Shown piece after piece: positions 48,428 through 63,842 of a DNA stretch of 64,000 bases. The notes under the pieces are model-generated. The model saw only the letters and a program-made list of their open reading frames with translations. It made no database searches and was not told the DNA's origin. Where the stretch lies: NCBI GenBank assembly GCA_963693285.1, contig OY848918.1, forward strand, positions 11,125,592 to 11,189,591, given 5' to 3'. The DNA comes from Xestospongia muta. Its lineage: Eukaryota; Porifera; Demospongiae; Haplosclerida; Petrosiidae. A program made the position numbers and the translations under genes. Position 1 is the first letter of the stretch; each line of letters opens with the position of its first letter.

Positions 48428-48793
48428 TTCAAGACTAACATCATATAATATTTTAAACTGTTCTACAAGAATGAAATAATTAAAATAATATATAATGCCG
48501 ACTTATTTTACATAATATCACACTCATCTACTGTTGTTTAAATTAACTATCATTTGTTGACACCGGCTCGTACAAACTACAGAGTTAACGGAGACGGACT
48601 GCTGAAACCAATTGCTGAATCAGCCTACAGGTTACAGCTGCAAAAAGGGAGTGGCTGAATATAGAAAACACGTGCAGATATTTGGCTGGTTCGTTATTCG
48701 TATTAAATTTTTTGTATACGCACATAAAGGAAGGTAAGTTAGTACGAGTTGATATTTTATAATTTATCAGTGCTTCTTATAGGCAAAGAGGAA
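48428..48793. other. Short intergenic region and probable 5'UTR of the kinase gene
   Basis: 366 nt between the SLC37 D stop and the kinase ATG. A GAAG|GTAAGT donor at about 48735 and CTTATAG acceptor at 48782 suggest a 5'UTR intron of under 50 nt. There is little room for an ectodomain exon here, although the frame before the ATG is open back through the acceptor. Confidence 0.4.
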
Positions 48794-51427
48794 ATGGACG
48801 CCACTTATCAGTGAGTCATTTTTGTTGTTTTCCTTATTGTGTTTGTACAAGTATTTGTATCTTCCATGTTATAAAAATACAACTGTCTTACACCTATAAT
48901 GTTATAAGTGTATAGCTTAACAGTTAAGTTGTTTACTTCTGCAAAATGAAATCAAAAATATTATATTGACAAGAGTCTAGACTACTTTAAACCTCAATAT
49001 AATTATATTAATTCATGTAGAGATATAGAGTTTCAGTATGGTGTGCTGTTAGTGTCAAAATGTTTGGATGATTGTGTGAGTGGTATTGTCAGTGTTATGG
49101 TCTACACTGTATTAAACGCTACCTCAAACCTTCTTAAACCTTAAACAATGGAGTGTACATTGCACAACTAGCAATGAGCCACTCCCATTATTGCAATATT
49201 AACAGACATCATGGTATCATCAAAGTAGAACAGTTCATTCCTTGTACATAAGACACAATATCGGTCGTGTTTTCTTGATATAAAGAGCTACACACACACA
49301 CACAAACAGTTTGCCTTTTGCATTGTGTGTAAGGATGTGAACATCTTTTTAATTCCATCATGGTTTTTCACATACTTATGGCATTTAAAAAGTTTACATA
49401 GTGCACTCTTAAAAAGAACCTCTAAAGTGTTAAGGATAGGTCTGTGGCTTGTAACTTGAGATGATTGACTTTTTTCAAGTGTCATTGTGCTAACTTATAA
49501 CATAATTATATATATTATAATTATAATACTGATTCATATTAAATATTGAATTGGTGTCATCTGTTATGGTAAGATATCCATTTATTGTACTATAACTGTA
49601 CCACTAGTCTATCAGTTTCTTTCCAATTTAATGTATAAATCCTTGAGTACTTTTGTGCTTCACACACATGTCCTGTTCTACATGCATCTGAGAGACTTCT
49701 CTTAGCATTTTTTGATCGAGAGCTTATAACTATAATTTTTAAGTAATAATAGTACACTCACAAAGTACACTGACTTGATTTGATGTCTCTAGTTATAAAG
49801 ACATATTTCATTGCTTCTTTAGGATTTTATATCTACTCCCAGGTTGTTTGTTAACATTCTTCATGATTATATTCACTGTATGTATCCTCTACCATACCTG
49901 TGTATGTTGTCGTAAAAAACCACTACCACGGGTATCAACTAACAAGCCTCATCAAAGTCCAGTGATATCACCAAAACAGCCATGTCCAGAGGTATTACCA
50001 TCCATGACACCACCCTCTTCACCCTATTCGAAAAGAAAAGAGTCTGGATCTCCCACATCATATGAGGGAAATTCACCTGAACATATTGAGCTTCAAGAAA
50101 TGTCTCCTTTTACTGAAATCTCAGTAATTGCTCTTAATAAATCTAATAAAGTGTGGTTAGGTGAGTTTACTAATGTAACCTACTTTGAATAAAAACTTAA
50201 GCAAATAAAGGAATACTAGATATTTTGACTTAATCGATTTAAATTGTGATTTCTGAAAGTGCAATGTGTTGATAACCAGATCTAATCTTTTTTTGTAGGT
50301 AGAGACAGTAATGGTGAATCTTTCGCTGTAAAATCGACATACGATGAAGCCTCATTTGAAAGAGAAGTATTGATAAATAAGAGTTTATCACATGAAAATA
50401 TTCTATGCTTTATCAGAGCTTATAGATGTAAGTATACAATAATAAACTAATGATGGAATTATATTTGATTGGTGTAAGTGTTTTCATTCCATTTACAGAT
50501 GATCTAGAATGCTGCTTAGTTTTCCAATATCACAGTAAAGGAAATTTGTGGAAATTCTTAACAACATCTCCACTGATTGAATTTGACCGTGCACTGAATA
50601 TGGCAATATCTTTGACACAGGGTCTAAATTACCTTCATAACATTGGTACGTAATGTTGAATCGTTAATGATATACTCCCTTCTTCTCACCTCTTCTGTCT
50701 CTTTTCCTTTTTTCCATCTCTTCCTTTCTTCTTTCTCCTCCTTTAAGCATTTGTAGCTCACAGGGACATTAAGTCTCATAATGTTCTTGTGAAATCGGAT
50801 GACACATTATGTCTCTGTGATTTTGGTCTAGCTATTAGAAGAGCAGGTGACAATCATGTTGATTTGATCCCAACAAACAAACTTGCTGGTATGTTAATAT
50901 ATAAAATTTATACCCACGAAATATACCACGTATACAGTATAATTTTATATTGCTATATGCTCTTTCTTCTATTATAGGTACAAAACGCTATATGAGCCCT
51001 GAGATTCTTAAAGAAGTAATGGACTTTGAAGTATTTTCAGAATACAAGATGGCTGACGTTTATTCCTTTTCTTATGTCTTATGGGAATTATTTCATTGTA
51101 AGTTTGTATTCTTTACAATCACCAAGCATTTAAATTTGTCATCCAGGTACGACAGAACAGTATGTAGCTCCACTACAAAAAGAACTCCCCCCTGGACCTA
51201 CTGTTAGTTCCATGAGGGAGCTCGTTTGCAGAAATAAAAATAAGACCTTTTATACCACCTAGTTGGTATGATAATGAGGTTAGTAGAGTTGATGTGATAT
51301 GATGTGATGTTTCTTACAGGTCTATCATCCAATTATATACTTATTAGAAATATCATGGACTGCTGTTCCACGAGACAGACTGTCAGTTGAATCTATTTTA
51401 GACTTTTTGCAAAATCTCCTGAATTAA
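48794..51427 (+). CDS. Membrane-anchored TGF-beta-receptor-like kinase with a frameshift
   Basis: Exons 48794-48810, 49823-50160, 50299-50427, 50499-50645, 50748-50888, 50978-51097, 51147-51278 and 51320-51427. Residues 1-6 would be outside the cell, 7-34 form a membrane anchor (ILYLLPGCLLTFFMIIFTV), about 40-105 are a Pro/Ser-rich linker, and the rest is a kinase domain. Catalytic marks are all present: AVK (Lys130), HRDIKSHN (Asp217), CDFGLA (Asp235) and GTKRYMSPEIL, the last typical of TGF-beta/activin receptors, as are MRELVC and IRPFIPPSW. Missing are the cysteine-rich ligand-binding domain, a GS box and the glycines of the ATP loop. In exon 7 an A-run at 51236-51240 has one base too many: as written translation stops at 51262 (335 aa), while one A fewer restores the family frame through the last exon (376 aa). 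Sequencing error or recent damage are both possible. Confidence 0.75.
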
Positions 51428-51520
51428 TTAATAATAATTGTTGTTATTTTTTATACTCAATAAAATTAATTGCTTAATTACACCCACGCAAATAATATCA
51501 CACTTTCTAAATTTGCAAGT

Positions 51521-54562
<3,042 letters not shown>

Positions 54563-54669
54563 AAGTTTTTTTTTGCTTGAAATTTGTATTTTTAGCGATT
54601 TTTTTACAATAATTTAATTAATCAATTACATGACGTCAGAAATCAGAGCCCTTGTAGCAGCGACTCAAT

Positions 54670-57452
54670 ATGGCTGGTATCGAAATACACGAATCTGGAT
54701 TTTCTTTTCTCACAATTCCGATCCTGTTTCTGTTGGCTACTAGTTTGACTGTTCTGGTAGCCTGGTACAAGTAAGTGAAATTTCCAATGATCATTTGACG
54801 TTTCACATGATCTAGGTTTGCATATGCACCTTACCAGTTCTTTAAAAAACTTGGTTTATCGCATCCACCTGTGACACCATTTATAGGAAATACTCACGAG
54901 CTGCAAACACTGGTAGGTATAATATTTTAATATCTTGCTAGTTTTAAATATTGTATTGATATATTTAATTGCTATTGTTATAAATCTTGATTTGTTTTGT
55001 TTAGGGAGTTATTGAAGCTTACAAGAAATGGATAGAAAATCATGGAAAAGTTTTTGGGTAAGTTGGAAAAGATAATTTTTTAAAATAAACTTTTGTTGAA
55101 ATTGAGATATCATCTAGTTGGTCAGGCAGCACTAGTCTCAAATGATCACCCAATGTCTCTCCACTGGAAACATTAGGTGATGTGAGACTCTTAGACAGAA
55201 TATCCATGTTTTGTTAATGTTTAAAGTTGAGGATATGTAGACCAGTATCAGTATACACAACAGTTTCTTCCTGATCTTATAGGCTTTGTTGATGGGAAAT
55301 TATCATATTAATATGTTAATAGGTATTATATTGGTGCTACTCCTTGGTTCTGTATTGCTGATGCTGACATGTTGAAGGACATAATGGTGAAACAGTTTGA
55401 TAAATTTGCAGACCGGAGTGTATGTTGTTTGCATTATTGATATTAAACATTTTAATGTAATGTTTTTTAATTTGTTTTAGATTGGTCATGACGCTCTTCG
55501 AAAAATTGGCAACGATATGCCACCTGACTTATTTTTCATGGAAGGAGAACAATGGAAACAGACAAGAAACATCATCACTCCGTGTTTTACTGCAAAGAAA
55601 CTAAAGCTTGTAAGTAAACATCAAGAAATAGTAGCCTCAAAATTTGCTGTAGATGATACCTACAATTGAAAGACACACAGTGTCTCTGGTTGAAAAAATG
55701 GAGGAACTAAGCAAAGTAGAAGGCAGTAGTGATCTATGGAGGTAACAATAATGTATGACAGTGTAATCTTAGTTGATTTCTTTAATTCTAAGGACCTATA
55801 ATTCGTATACAATGGAGACACTCTTAGCAACTTCATTCGGTCATGAAGTGAACATTTTGAAGGGAGAAGGTGACGATTTCACTGAGGCAGCAGAAGGGAT
55901 TTTTGCTGCTTTTGGAAGCAATAAAGTTATTTGGTTGGACACGATATTATGTAAATAAATAGTTCAGATATTTTTGACTTCTCCGCTTGTTTTTATAGCC
56001 CAGCTGCCATTTATGATCCATGTCACTCGGTTTCTTGGTCGCCGCATTGATATGTCAAAAAGAATAAAAATGCTTCGAGGTCTGTGCTTGCAACTTGTTC
56101 GAAACAGAAAACAAATAAAAGATCAGCAAATGGTAAGAAACCATTTGAATACTGTATTTCCTTTCTTTCTATTTTAGAACAAAGATTTTCTTCAACTACT
56201 TATGGACGCTTCAACTGAGAGTTCGTCCACCACTATGAATGACGAGGAGATTGTCTCAGTATGTATAGGCTTTATTTTGGCTGGTTATGAGACCACAAGT
56301 AGCCTACTGACTTTTACATCATATCTGCTAGCACTCAACCCTGACATTCAAGATAAGTTATGTCAAATTATTGAGGACTATTATCAGGAGAATGAGGTAA
56401 GGGCTAAAACTAACAAATAATCACCTCAGTTATTTTTGACCTCTATAGGACACTCCTCTTTATGAAGCTTCTCATGACATTCCTTATTTGGACTGGGTGA
56501 TTCAAGAATCATTGAGGGTTATACCACCAGCTGTTAGGTATGGTATTATCACAAACAAGTTGATTTTGTGTCTAAAACTTCTAACTTTAAACTGCTCAAG
56601 TTTATCATATATACTAATTTTAACAATTTATATAGACTGTATTACAATCCAATCAAAATTATTTAACACATGCAAATTTATAGTGTTATGTGTTGATAAC
56701 AGTTAGGAGAGTAGTACCAGACACCTAATGGGTAGTTATTAGATAAAGACAAATTAAATGAATAGTTAAATTTAATTTTTGACCTTCACTACACAAGGTA
56801 CACAAGCCATTCTTTACAATGACTTTTAGAGTGTGTGGAATATAGAGATAGAAACAATGTAATATATACAACATGATTAGTGCTATGATACATTTGTGAC
56901 AGTAATGTCACAGTACATTGAATAGTACCTCATCACATATAAAATTAGGACATGAGTCACTATATATACCTTACAGAACTCGACGCTTTTGTACAGAGAC
57001 TTGCACTATTAATGGTGTAACGATTCCTAAGAACTCTTATGTTTATATCGCCATGCATCCTCTGCACTACTCACCAGAGTTTTGGGACAAGCCTGAAGAG
57101 TTTCGTCCAGAAAGGTTTGAAGAGTTAAGTCTATTATAAAACAATATTAATACTACACACACAGGTTTAGTCCTGAAGAGAAGGAAGGTCGTCATCCTAT
57201 GTGCTATATGCCATTTGGATGGGGTCCACGTAATTGTCTTGGAATGAGGTTTGCTCAAGTAGAAGCAAAAATGGCACTGACAGCTTTGCTGAGAAAGTTT
57301 AAGTTTGAAAAAACTCCTGAAACCGAAGTGAGTGACACATAACAATACAATTGTTTTTATTGTTACTTTGTAAAAAGATTCCACTTAAGACCAAAGTTGG
57401 AATTTCACAAGGACCCGCTAATGGAGTGTTTTTAAAAGTTGTCAAAAAATAA
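54670..57452 (+). CDS. Cytochrome P450, CYP3-like clan, gene 2
   Basis: 513 aa, 13 exons: 54670-54770, 54816-54912, 55005-55057, 55323-55419, 55481-55609, 55653-55741, 55793-55950, 55999-56132, 56178-56396, 56449-56537, 56977-57114, 57165-57327 and 57378-57452. Same intron positions and phases as genes 1 and 3. N-terminal anchor, HPPVTPFIG hinge, GFILAGYETTSS in helix I, QESLR in helix K, FRPERF and [10 protein letters not shown] at the haem. It is closer to gene 3 than to gene 1: YYIGATPWFCIADADMLKD and EQWKQTRNIITPCF are shared nearly unchanged with gene 3. Exon 9 is 21 nt shorter than in the other two, in the linker before helix I. AATAAA overlaps the stop codon. Confidence 0.92.
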
Positions 57453-59083
57453 AGACTTGAGTTGTTTTTTTTTGTTCTAGACTCAGTTATGAATAATAAT
57501 TCTAATGATCAATTTTCTATTGTTTTGTTAAATTAAAACCAATCATTATTTGAATTGATTTACTAAACCCCAAACATTATTATTGTTTAAGCAAAAGACA
57601 TTTCTTATTGATTTTCTATAATTATTAAAATTGAAAATTGAATTTAAATATATAAATCTATCTTTAAAATATGTACACATAATATGATGTAATGTGTTGC
57701 CTCCATTTATGCTAAATACAGGTAGACATGCCACGTGTTTCAATAAAGCAAAAAAGGAAGCCATGTTAACCACATAATATGGGCTGACCACTACAATAAT
57801 AAAGTTATTATCCGTTTAGTAGACAGCACTTTATCACTTCTGAAACTTTGAGAGCTTCCTGTTGTCATAAAATGCTTCATTTTTACTAATTTAGTTATGA
57901 ATATTTATAGCTTCTTATTGAGTTTGTTAAGATCACCCTCGTTATATTAAATTTATTAAGAGGTTACCAGGGTCAAAACTTTAAACTAACATTTTTATGT
58001 TGTTATAAAGAGTTCTTGCCATCCAGTTCCTTTTATATTTTTTTCATAATTATTTTTACTTTATTAATTTAGCTGGAATGTGACAAAACTTTTTCTTATT
58101 AAAAGTGTTATTATTCATAATACGAAGAACTTGATGACGCTTTAATTAATTAGTTAGTCATAATGATGATACTTTAGTATGACGAAGGAAATACGGAGGT
58201 TCACGGATGGAAACAGGCATCTCTCTCTTTTTTGATTGAACACCCATCACAAAAATTAAAGAAAATGGCGGGATAGCAAAACTGTTGTTGTGAGGTAGCT
58301 TGTAAAATTCGTAAGCACGAAACTTCAAATGTGTACAATAGTATGACCTCTTAAAAATTACGTGTTCTCTTTCAGAGAAATGCGTAACGATTAAATTAGA
58401 CAAATACATAGGCGCCAACTTTTTCAAACTAAGTTTGGGGGCGCAAGCCACACCCCTTAATATTGTGAGAACCATACCCACTATGATAATAGATGACTTC
58501 ACAACAAGTTTAAGCAGACTTCTGAAGCAGCAGCGGCCACATCATGTACAAATATCATGTATATATATGGCATTAACATTTATTATATTATTAACAGTTC
58601 ATTAACATCGGTCCTGTGAATCACAATAAGCTAGCTGTCAATTTTTGTCAGATCTAGCTTTGGGACAAATCAATAGAGCTGTAGTAACCCTTTGGAGACA
58701 TGGTGACAGAGCTGTTAGATTGGGGACAGTTGGTACCTATTCAAATCAGAAAGTTATGAGTTCAATAAAAGCTTAAAAATCAATGAAGCGCTGTATCAGA
58801 AAATCCATACAATATGTTATGATATTTTTGGAGATTTCTGGTAATTTGCTTAAGATAAAAATATTTCTAAAATATTCTTAAAGCATTTTATGCAGGAGAA
58901 CCAATTTTTAAACAAATTTAGAAAATCAAAATTAAGACTGTAACTCATTAAAATAACTTTAAAAATCTTTGATATACATAAGTATTCTGTCAGTTCATAC
59001 TTATAGGTTTGCAATATAATTTAATTTTTGAAAGCCTTAAAGGTTACAGTAATAAGTTTTACATTTCCTTTTGCCTGAGTAAA
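57453..59083. other. Intergenic region between P450 genes 2 and 3
   Basis: About 1.6 kb without a supported gene. A minus-strand frame at 58158-58502 has no splice context, domain or family resemblance. The stretch near 58410-58450 (GGCGCCAACTTTTTCAAACT and following) is more GC-rich than its surroundings and may be a transposon scrap. The last 100 nt hold the 5'UTR of gene 3. Confidence 0.45.
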
Positions 59084-61292
59084 ATGCCTAATGAAAATAG
59101 AGAGAGTGTTTTCTCTCTCATTACTCTACCTTTACTAGTACAATTCGTGTTTGCTGCTAGTATAGTTGTCCTATTATCCTGGTATAGGTAAGTCAATTGA
59201 TATAGTAGTAATAATAAGTTATTGTACATACTCCAGGTTTGCCTATGTTCCTTATCAGTTCTTTAAAAAACTGGGCATACCTCATCCTCCTGTGACACCT
59301 TTTGTAGGAAATACACATGAACTACTAAAACTGGTATAATTATTATGTCTGTTTATTGTAACAAGGACACACCTTTTAGGGAGTAAACAAAGCATACAAA
59401 AAATGGGTTCAAAAATATGGAAAAGTTTTTGGGTATTTCAGAATTATTTATGGCCAATATATGATGTGTGTAATATTAGATATTATGTTGGTGCCACTCC
59501 TTGGTTTTGTATTGCTGATGCTGACATGTTGAAGGATGCAATGGTGAAACAGTTTGATAAATTTGCAGACAGAAGTGTATGTTGTTATTATGGTCATTGG
59601 TGATCATAACGGATTACTTTGCTTTATAGTTCAATCAAGATGCTATTCGAAAAATTGGTAATGATAAACCACCTGACTTATTTTTCATGGAAGGAGAACA
59701 ATGGAAACAGACAAGAAATATCATCACTCCATGTTTCACTACAAAGAAACTAAAGCTTGTAAGTTATTAGACATTAAAAAATTTAAACAGTAATTTGTTG
59801 TAGATGGTACCGATAATTGAAAGACACACAGTGTCTCTGGTTGAAAAAATGGAGGAACTAAGCAAAGTAGAAGGCAGTACTGACCTATGGAGGTAACAAT
59901 AATGTATGACAGTGTAACCTAAGTTACCTTTCTAAGGACATTTAATTCATTTACAATGGAGACACTCTTAGCAACTTCATTTGGTCATGAAGTGAACATA
60001 TTGAAGGGAGAAGGAGATGAATTTACAAAGACAGCAGAAGGAATTTTTGCTATGTTTGGAACTGGTCTAGTTGTATGGATTGATACTATACTATGTAATT
60101 GCTCATAACAATATTACTTTATTACTTTATTACTTCATATTTCTCTCTTTTTATGTGTTCTTTAGCTCAAATACCTTTTATGATCTTCCTGACTCGACTA
60201 CTTGGTCGACAGCACAGAGTTTTTAAAAATTTTTGCCTTCTTCGTAAAATTTCTTTACAACTCGTTCAAAACAGAAGACTAATGTCTGACACTTCTATGG
60301 TAATAATCTGAAATAATTGACTATAATATTTTTGTAGAACAAAGATTTCTTACAGCTTGTAATGGATGCTAAATCAAACGAGATGACAGACACATCAGAA
60401 TCCATAGAAGCAAGTACTGTTGATGAGGAAATAGTCTCTGTGTGTATTGGGTTTATCTTAGCTGGTTATGAGACAACAAGTAGCTTACTGACATTTACGA
60501 CCTACCTATTAGCACTCAATCCAGCTGTACAAGATAAGTTATGTCAAGCTATAGAGGACTATTACCAGGAAAATGAGGTGTGTAGTAAAGACTTATAAGT
60601 TGTTGTTAATGTTGAGATCTAGGATTCTACACTTTATGATGCTTCCCACAACATAGCATATTTGGACTGGGTCATTCAAGAATCACTAAGAGTACTTCCC
60701 CCTGCAGCTAGGTATATGGCTTGTACAAGCAGTTTTTTTGATGCTTCAATTTCTCCATTAGAACTAGACGTGTTTGCACAGAGACTTGCACAATAAATGG
60801 TGTGACAATTCCTAAGAACTCATATGTTTATATTGCCATACAACAGCTCCACTACTCATCGGAGTATTGGGATGAACCTGAACAGTTTCGTCCTGAAAGG
60901 TTAGAATAAAGACTATGATGACAATGTAGATAGTCTGTGCCCATTTGCAGGTTTAGTCCTGAAGAGAAGGAAGGTCGTCATCCTATGTGCTATATGCCAT
61001 TTGGATGGGGTCCACGTAATTGTCTTGGAATGAAATTTGCTCAGATAGAAGCAAAGATGGCACTGACAAAACTGCTAAGGATGTATAGGTTTGAGAAAAC
61101 TTCTGATACTCAGGTGACATTGTTTCTAGTGAAATATAATCAATGTTATTTGTTTGTTTGTTTGTTTGTTTGTTTGTACTTTATTGTTATTGTTTTTGTT
61201 GTCACATATAGGTTCCCTTAAAGACATTAGTAGGAATATCACAAGGGCCAATTGATGGAGTTTTTCTAAAAGTTATTAAGAGAAAAGATTAA
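59084..61292 (+). CDS. Cytochrome P450, CYP3-like clan, gene 3
   Basis: 523 aa, 13 exons: 59084-59187, 59237-59333, 59380-59432, 59480-59576, 59630-59758, 59804-59892, 59937-60094, 60166-60299, 60338-60577, 60623-60711, 60762-60899, 60951-61113 and 61212-61292. Membrane anchor, HPPVTPFVG hinge, AGYETTSS in helix I, QESLR in helix K, FRPERF, and [10 protein letters not shown] at the haem. Exon 6 is nearly identical in sequence to exon 6 of gene 2 (IERHTVSLVEKMEELSKVEG), and the donor flank GTAACAATAATGTATGACAG is shared too, which indicates recent duplication or gene conversion. Exon 9 carries an inserted polar stretch before helix I relative to gene 2. Confidence 0.92.
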
Positions 61293-61722
61293 TTGCTTCC
61301 ATTTTTAAAGTGTAGTTAAAATATAGTGCTCATAAGATATTGAGTTTTTAGAAAAGACATCATTTTGAATTGCACATGAAAGTCAGTTTTTAATCTTATT
61401 TTTGTCAATGATTTTTGTACTCAAAATAAATCAACAGAGTTGTTGTTGTACGTACAATACAATGCTGAATCTAATTTAATATAATCTAATGAAAGGCTAT
61501 ATATATGGTATATAGCCTTTCCTGTTTTGGTCTGCAATAACAAATTGTATTATTGACAGTTTCTTTTGTAGTGGCTTTAGCGCATGCTTTGTTGAGTGGT
61601 TGCCATGTCAGCAAAATGTAAGGCATCTGATTTAATTACACACATACATGTACATGTATAGGTGACTGTTATGAAGTAGTAATGTCATTTGCCCATGCCA
61701 ACCCAATAGAGAGACAGAGAGT

Positions 61723-61766
<44 letters not shown>

Positions 61767-62450
61767 CGCACTGCAAAACTACTCTGTGTGGTTAACTAGC
61801 TCTACATCTGTTATACTCCAGTATCAAACTCATATATTCTGGTCTGTCCTAGAATGTCTTAATTGCTGAAGTATGACGTATTAATTCTCCACACATTGTA
61901 TCACTGACTTCATTGATTTTACTTTAAACTTTGCTTGAGATGGTAGAATTAAAGTATTAAGTGACATAATTCTCATATTATAAGAATTCATTAAAGCATC
62001 TATGTACATGAATGTATATTTATCCATATAATCATGCATGCTAAGCTTCTGTCAGGAGTTTACATAAAATATATCTATGTATATGTCTCACATTTCATAT
62101 CATTTACACAAGGACATTTATCCCACATAAATCTCAATTCATTTTACAACAAACCTAATTTATGTGGTCACAATATATGTACTAATTTGTTATATAGCAT
62201 GATATAGTCATTTACAAGGATGGGAGGAGTGCTCGTGACTGCAATTACTGTGGTCTGCATACAATATACTCCCTTGATATTCAGTAAACGATATATTACA
62301 TAGCAATGTAGTGAATCCCTTTGAGACTTGCCCTGAGTGTGGGCTACAAGCCACAATTGACAAATGATACAACAATGAAAGTGACATTAAAGCTACATGT
62401 GATTATGTCAACAGTAACATATCAGTGTATCAAGCTACATTAATCTTAGA
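61293..62450. other. Intergenic region before the protease gene
   Basis: No gene found. It contains a perfect hairpin (61491-61521), a (GA)n tract (about 61716-61762) and a TGTTTG-type simple repeat just upstream, inside the last P450 intron (61148-61176). The 3' part may hold the promoter and 5'UTR of the protease gene. Confidence 0.5.
61491..61521. repeat. Perfect 13-nt hairpin
   Basis: GAAAGGCTATATA and TATATAGCCTTTC are exact complements around a 5-nt loop, about 200 nt after the P450-3 stop. It could act at the RNA 3' end or be an element relic. Confidence 0.7.
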
Positions 62451-63842
62451 ATGGAATACAGCTATTGTGTTTGTGAACATCTGTTTATTGCTCGGCAGTT
62501 ATTACTAATACAGGAATGGTGTGTGGGAAGATGTATCAAATTTGTTCAACCATCTACACTTACAGATATAACAAGTAAACAGTTTGCAGAAGAAACTGTC
62601 AAAGAAAGATATATTGTGAGCAAAATGGGTAGTCAAGTGTCAAGTCCAGTCATTCTTCAAGATGTCATTTTTAGTTCTGATCTCTCACATTTTTCCAGTT
62701 CTAGAGATGAAAGAGTGGAGGTGATTACCAATACATTGTTGCCTTACAACTGGACGTGCCAACTTCTTATTGAGACTGAAAAAGGAAAGCAATACTTAGC
62801 AAACGGATTTAAGATTAATATCCAGCCTGCTGTAAGTCACCAAGTTATTGTAACCAGTGCTCATTCAGTGTTTATTCGTGGAAAATATGCAAAGAAAATC
62901 ACTGTCTTCTTTGCTGGGCAAAAGGAGATAGTGGCAACAGGCAAACAACTCTGGGCTGCACCAGAATTTATAGAAGATGGTAACCCTGACTATGATTATG
63001 GTCTGATTCTTTTACCTGGCTCCAGTGATGATGGTTTTGGATGGACGACACTTTTAAGTGATGCAGAGTTGACTGGTCGTCCACTATCAACTTGTGGATA
63101 TCCAGCTGATAAGCCTAAAGGAACACTTTGGATTTCGGGAGGAGGAGTAGAAAGTGTCTCTGACAAAAACATCTATTTCATGCAAGACTCCCTGGGCACT
63201 GGTAGTGGTAGTCCAGTTTACACATGGCATAAAGGTCACTGGACTGTTATTGGCATACAGAGCTTTGGCGGTGTCTTTAACACAGCTGTACGCTTCACTT
63301 CAGAGGTGATACATGACATTCTTAAGGAAGTCAGCTATTCGATGAGTTTCATAATACAATCACAAGCATTTCCCAATGTGTATCTGAGGGCAGACACTCC
63401 AAGCAGAGATCCAGATATTGAAGGTGTTGTGAACTGCTATTACGGTGCCACTACAACATTCGATATATTTCCACTTCAAGCCCAGCAATCTACCGAAACA
63501 TCCGAATCATTGCCAATTAAGACTATAGCTCCAACATCAATTAGGGGAGCAAGACTGCATATGCATATGGAAGACAAAGGCAGGCTTTCTCCCTCCATTC
63601 AAGGATATGGGGTTGTGAGCTGTCGATATGGAGAAGGGCCTTCAGCAGGATATTATGTACACAGCAACAGTGATGGTAGTGTTTCAATTGAATCTGCTTC
63701 AAAACAAGGTGTCTATCTTTGTATGGATGGTACTCGTATTGAACAGAATAACGAAGGGTCTGGTTTAGTGAACTGTCAAATTATTTCTGAAAAAAGTATA
63801 CCTGGAGCTTGGGAAAAATTTAACTTACAATTACGAAAATAA
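62451..63842 (+). CDS. Intronless V8-like serine protease fused to a beta-trefoil
   Basis: 463-aa frame. Residues about 85-295 form a chymotrypsin-fold protease of the glutamyl-endopeptidase (S1B, V8-like) type: TSAHSV with His138, YDYGLILL with Asp182, and GTGSGSPVY with Ser252 make a complete catalytic triad, followed by WTVIGIQSFGG. Such enzymes usually cut after Glu. Residues about 300-463 have three similar lobes (309-340, 367-403 and 420-458), each with a G-V/L-V-x-C motif (325-329, 387-391 and 438-442) and a preceding YL or LH strand, the threefold pattern of a beta-trefoil, probably a sugar- or protein-binding module. No clear signal peptide. Met59 (MGSQVSSPVI, genomic 62625) is an equally plausible start because residues 1-58 match nothing in the fold. 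It has no introns, whereas nearly all other multi-domain genes here have many. Confidence 0.8.
   Translation: MEYSYCVCEHLFIARQLLLIQEWCVGRCIKFVQPSTLTDITSKQFAEETVKERYIVSKMGSQVSSPVILQDVIFSSDLSHFSSSRDERVEVITNTLLPYNWTCQLLIETEKGKQYLANGFKINIQPAVSHQVIVTSAHSVFIRGKYAKKITVFFAGQKEIVATGKQLWAAPEFIEDGNPDYDYGLILLPGSSDDGFGWTTLLSDAELTGRPLSTCGYPADKPKGTLWISGGGVESVSDKNIYFMQDSLGTGSGSPVYTWHKGHWTVIGIQSFGGVFNTAVRFTSEVIHDILKEVSYSMSFIIQSQAFPNVYLRADTPSRDPDIEGVVNCYYGATTTFDIFPLQAQQSTETSESLPIKTIAPTSIRGARLHMHMEDKGRLSPSIQGYGVVSCRYGEGPSAGYYVHSNSDGSVSIESASKQGVYLCMDGTRIEQNNEGSGLVNCQIISEKSIPGAWEKFNLQLRK

Noticed and set aside
58158..58502. 114-residue minus-strand frame with a hydrophobic start
   Set aside because: No splice context, domain or homolog recognised, and its composition matches the intergenic DNA.
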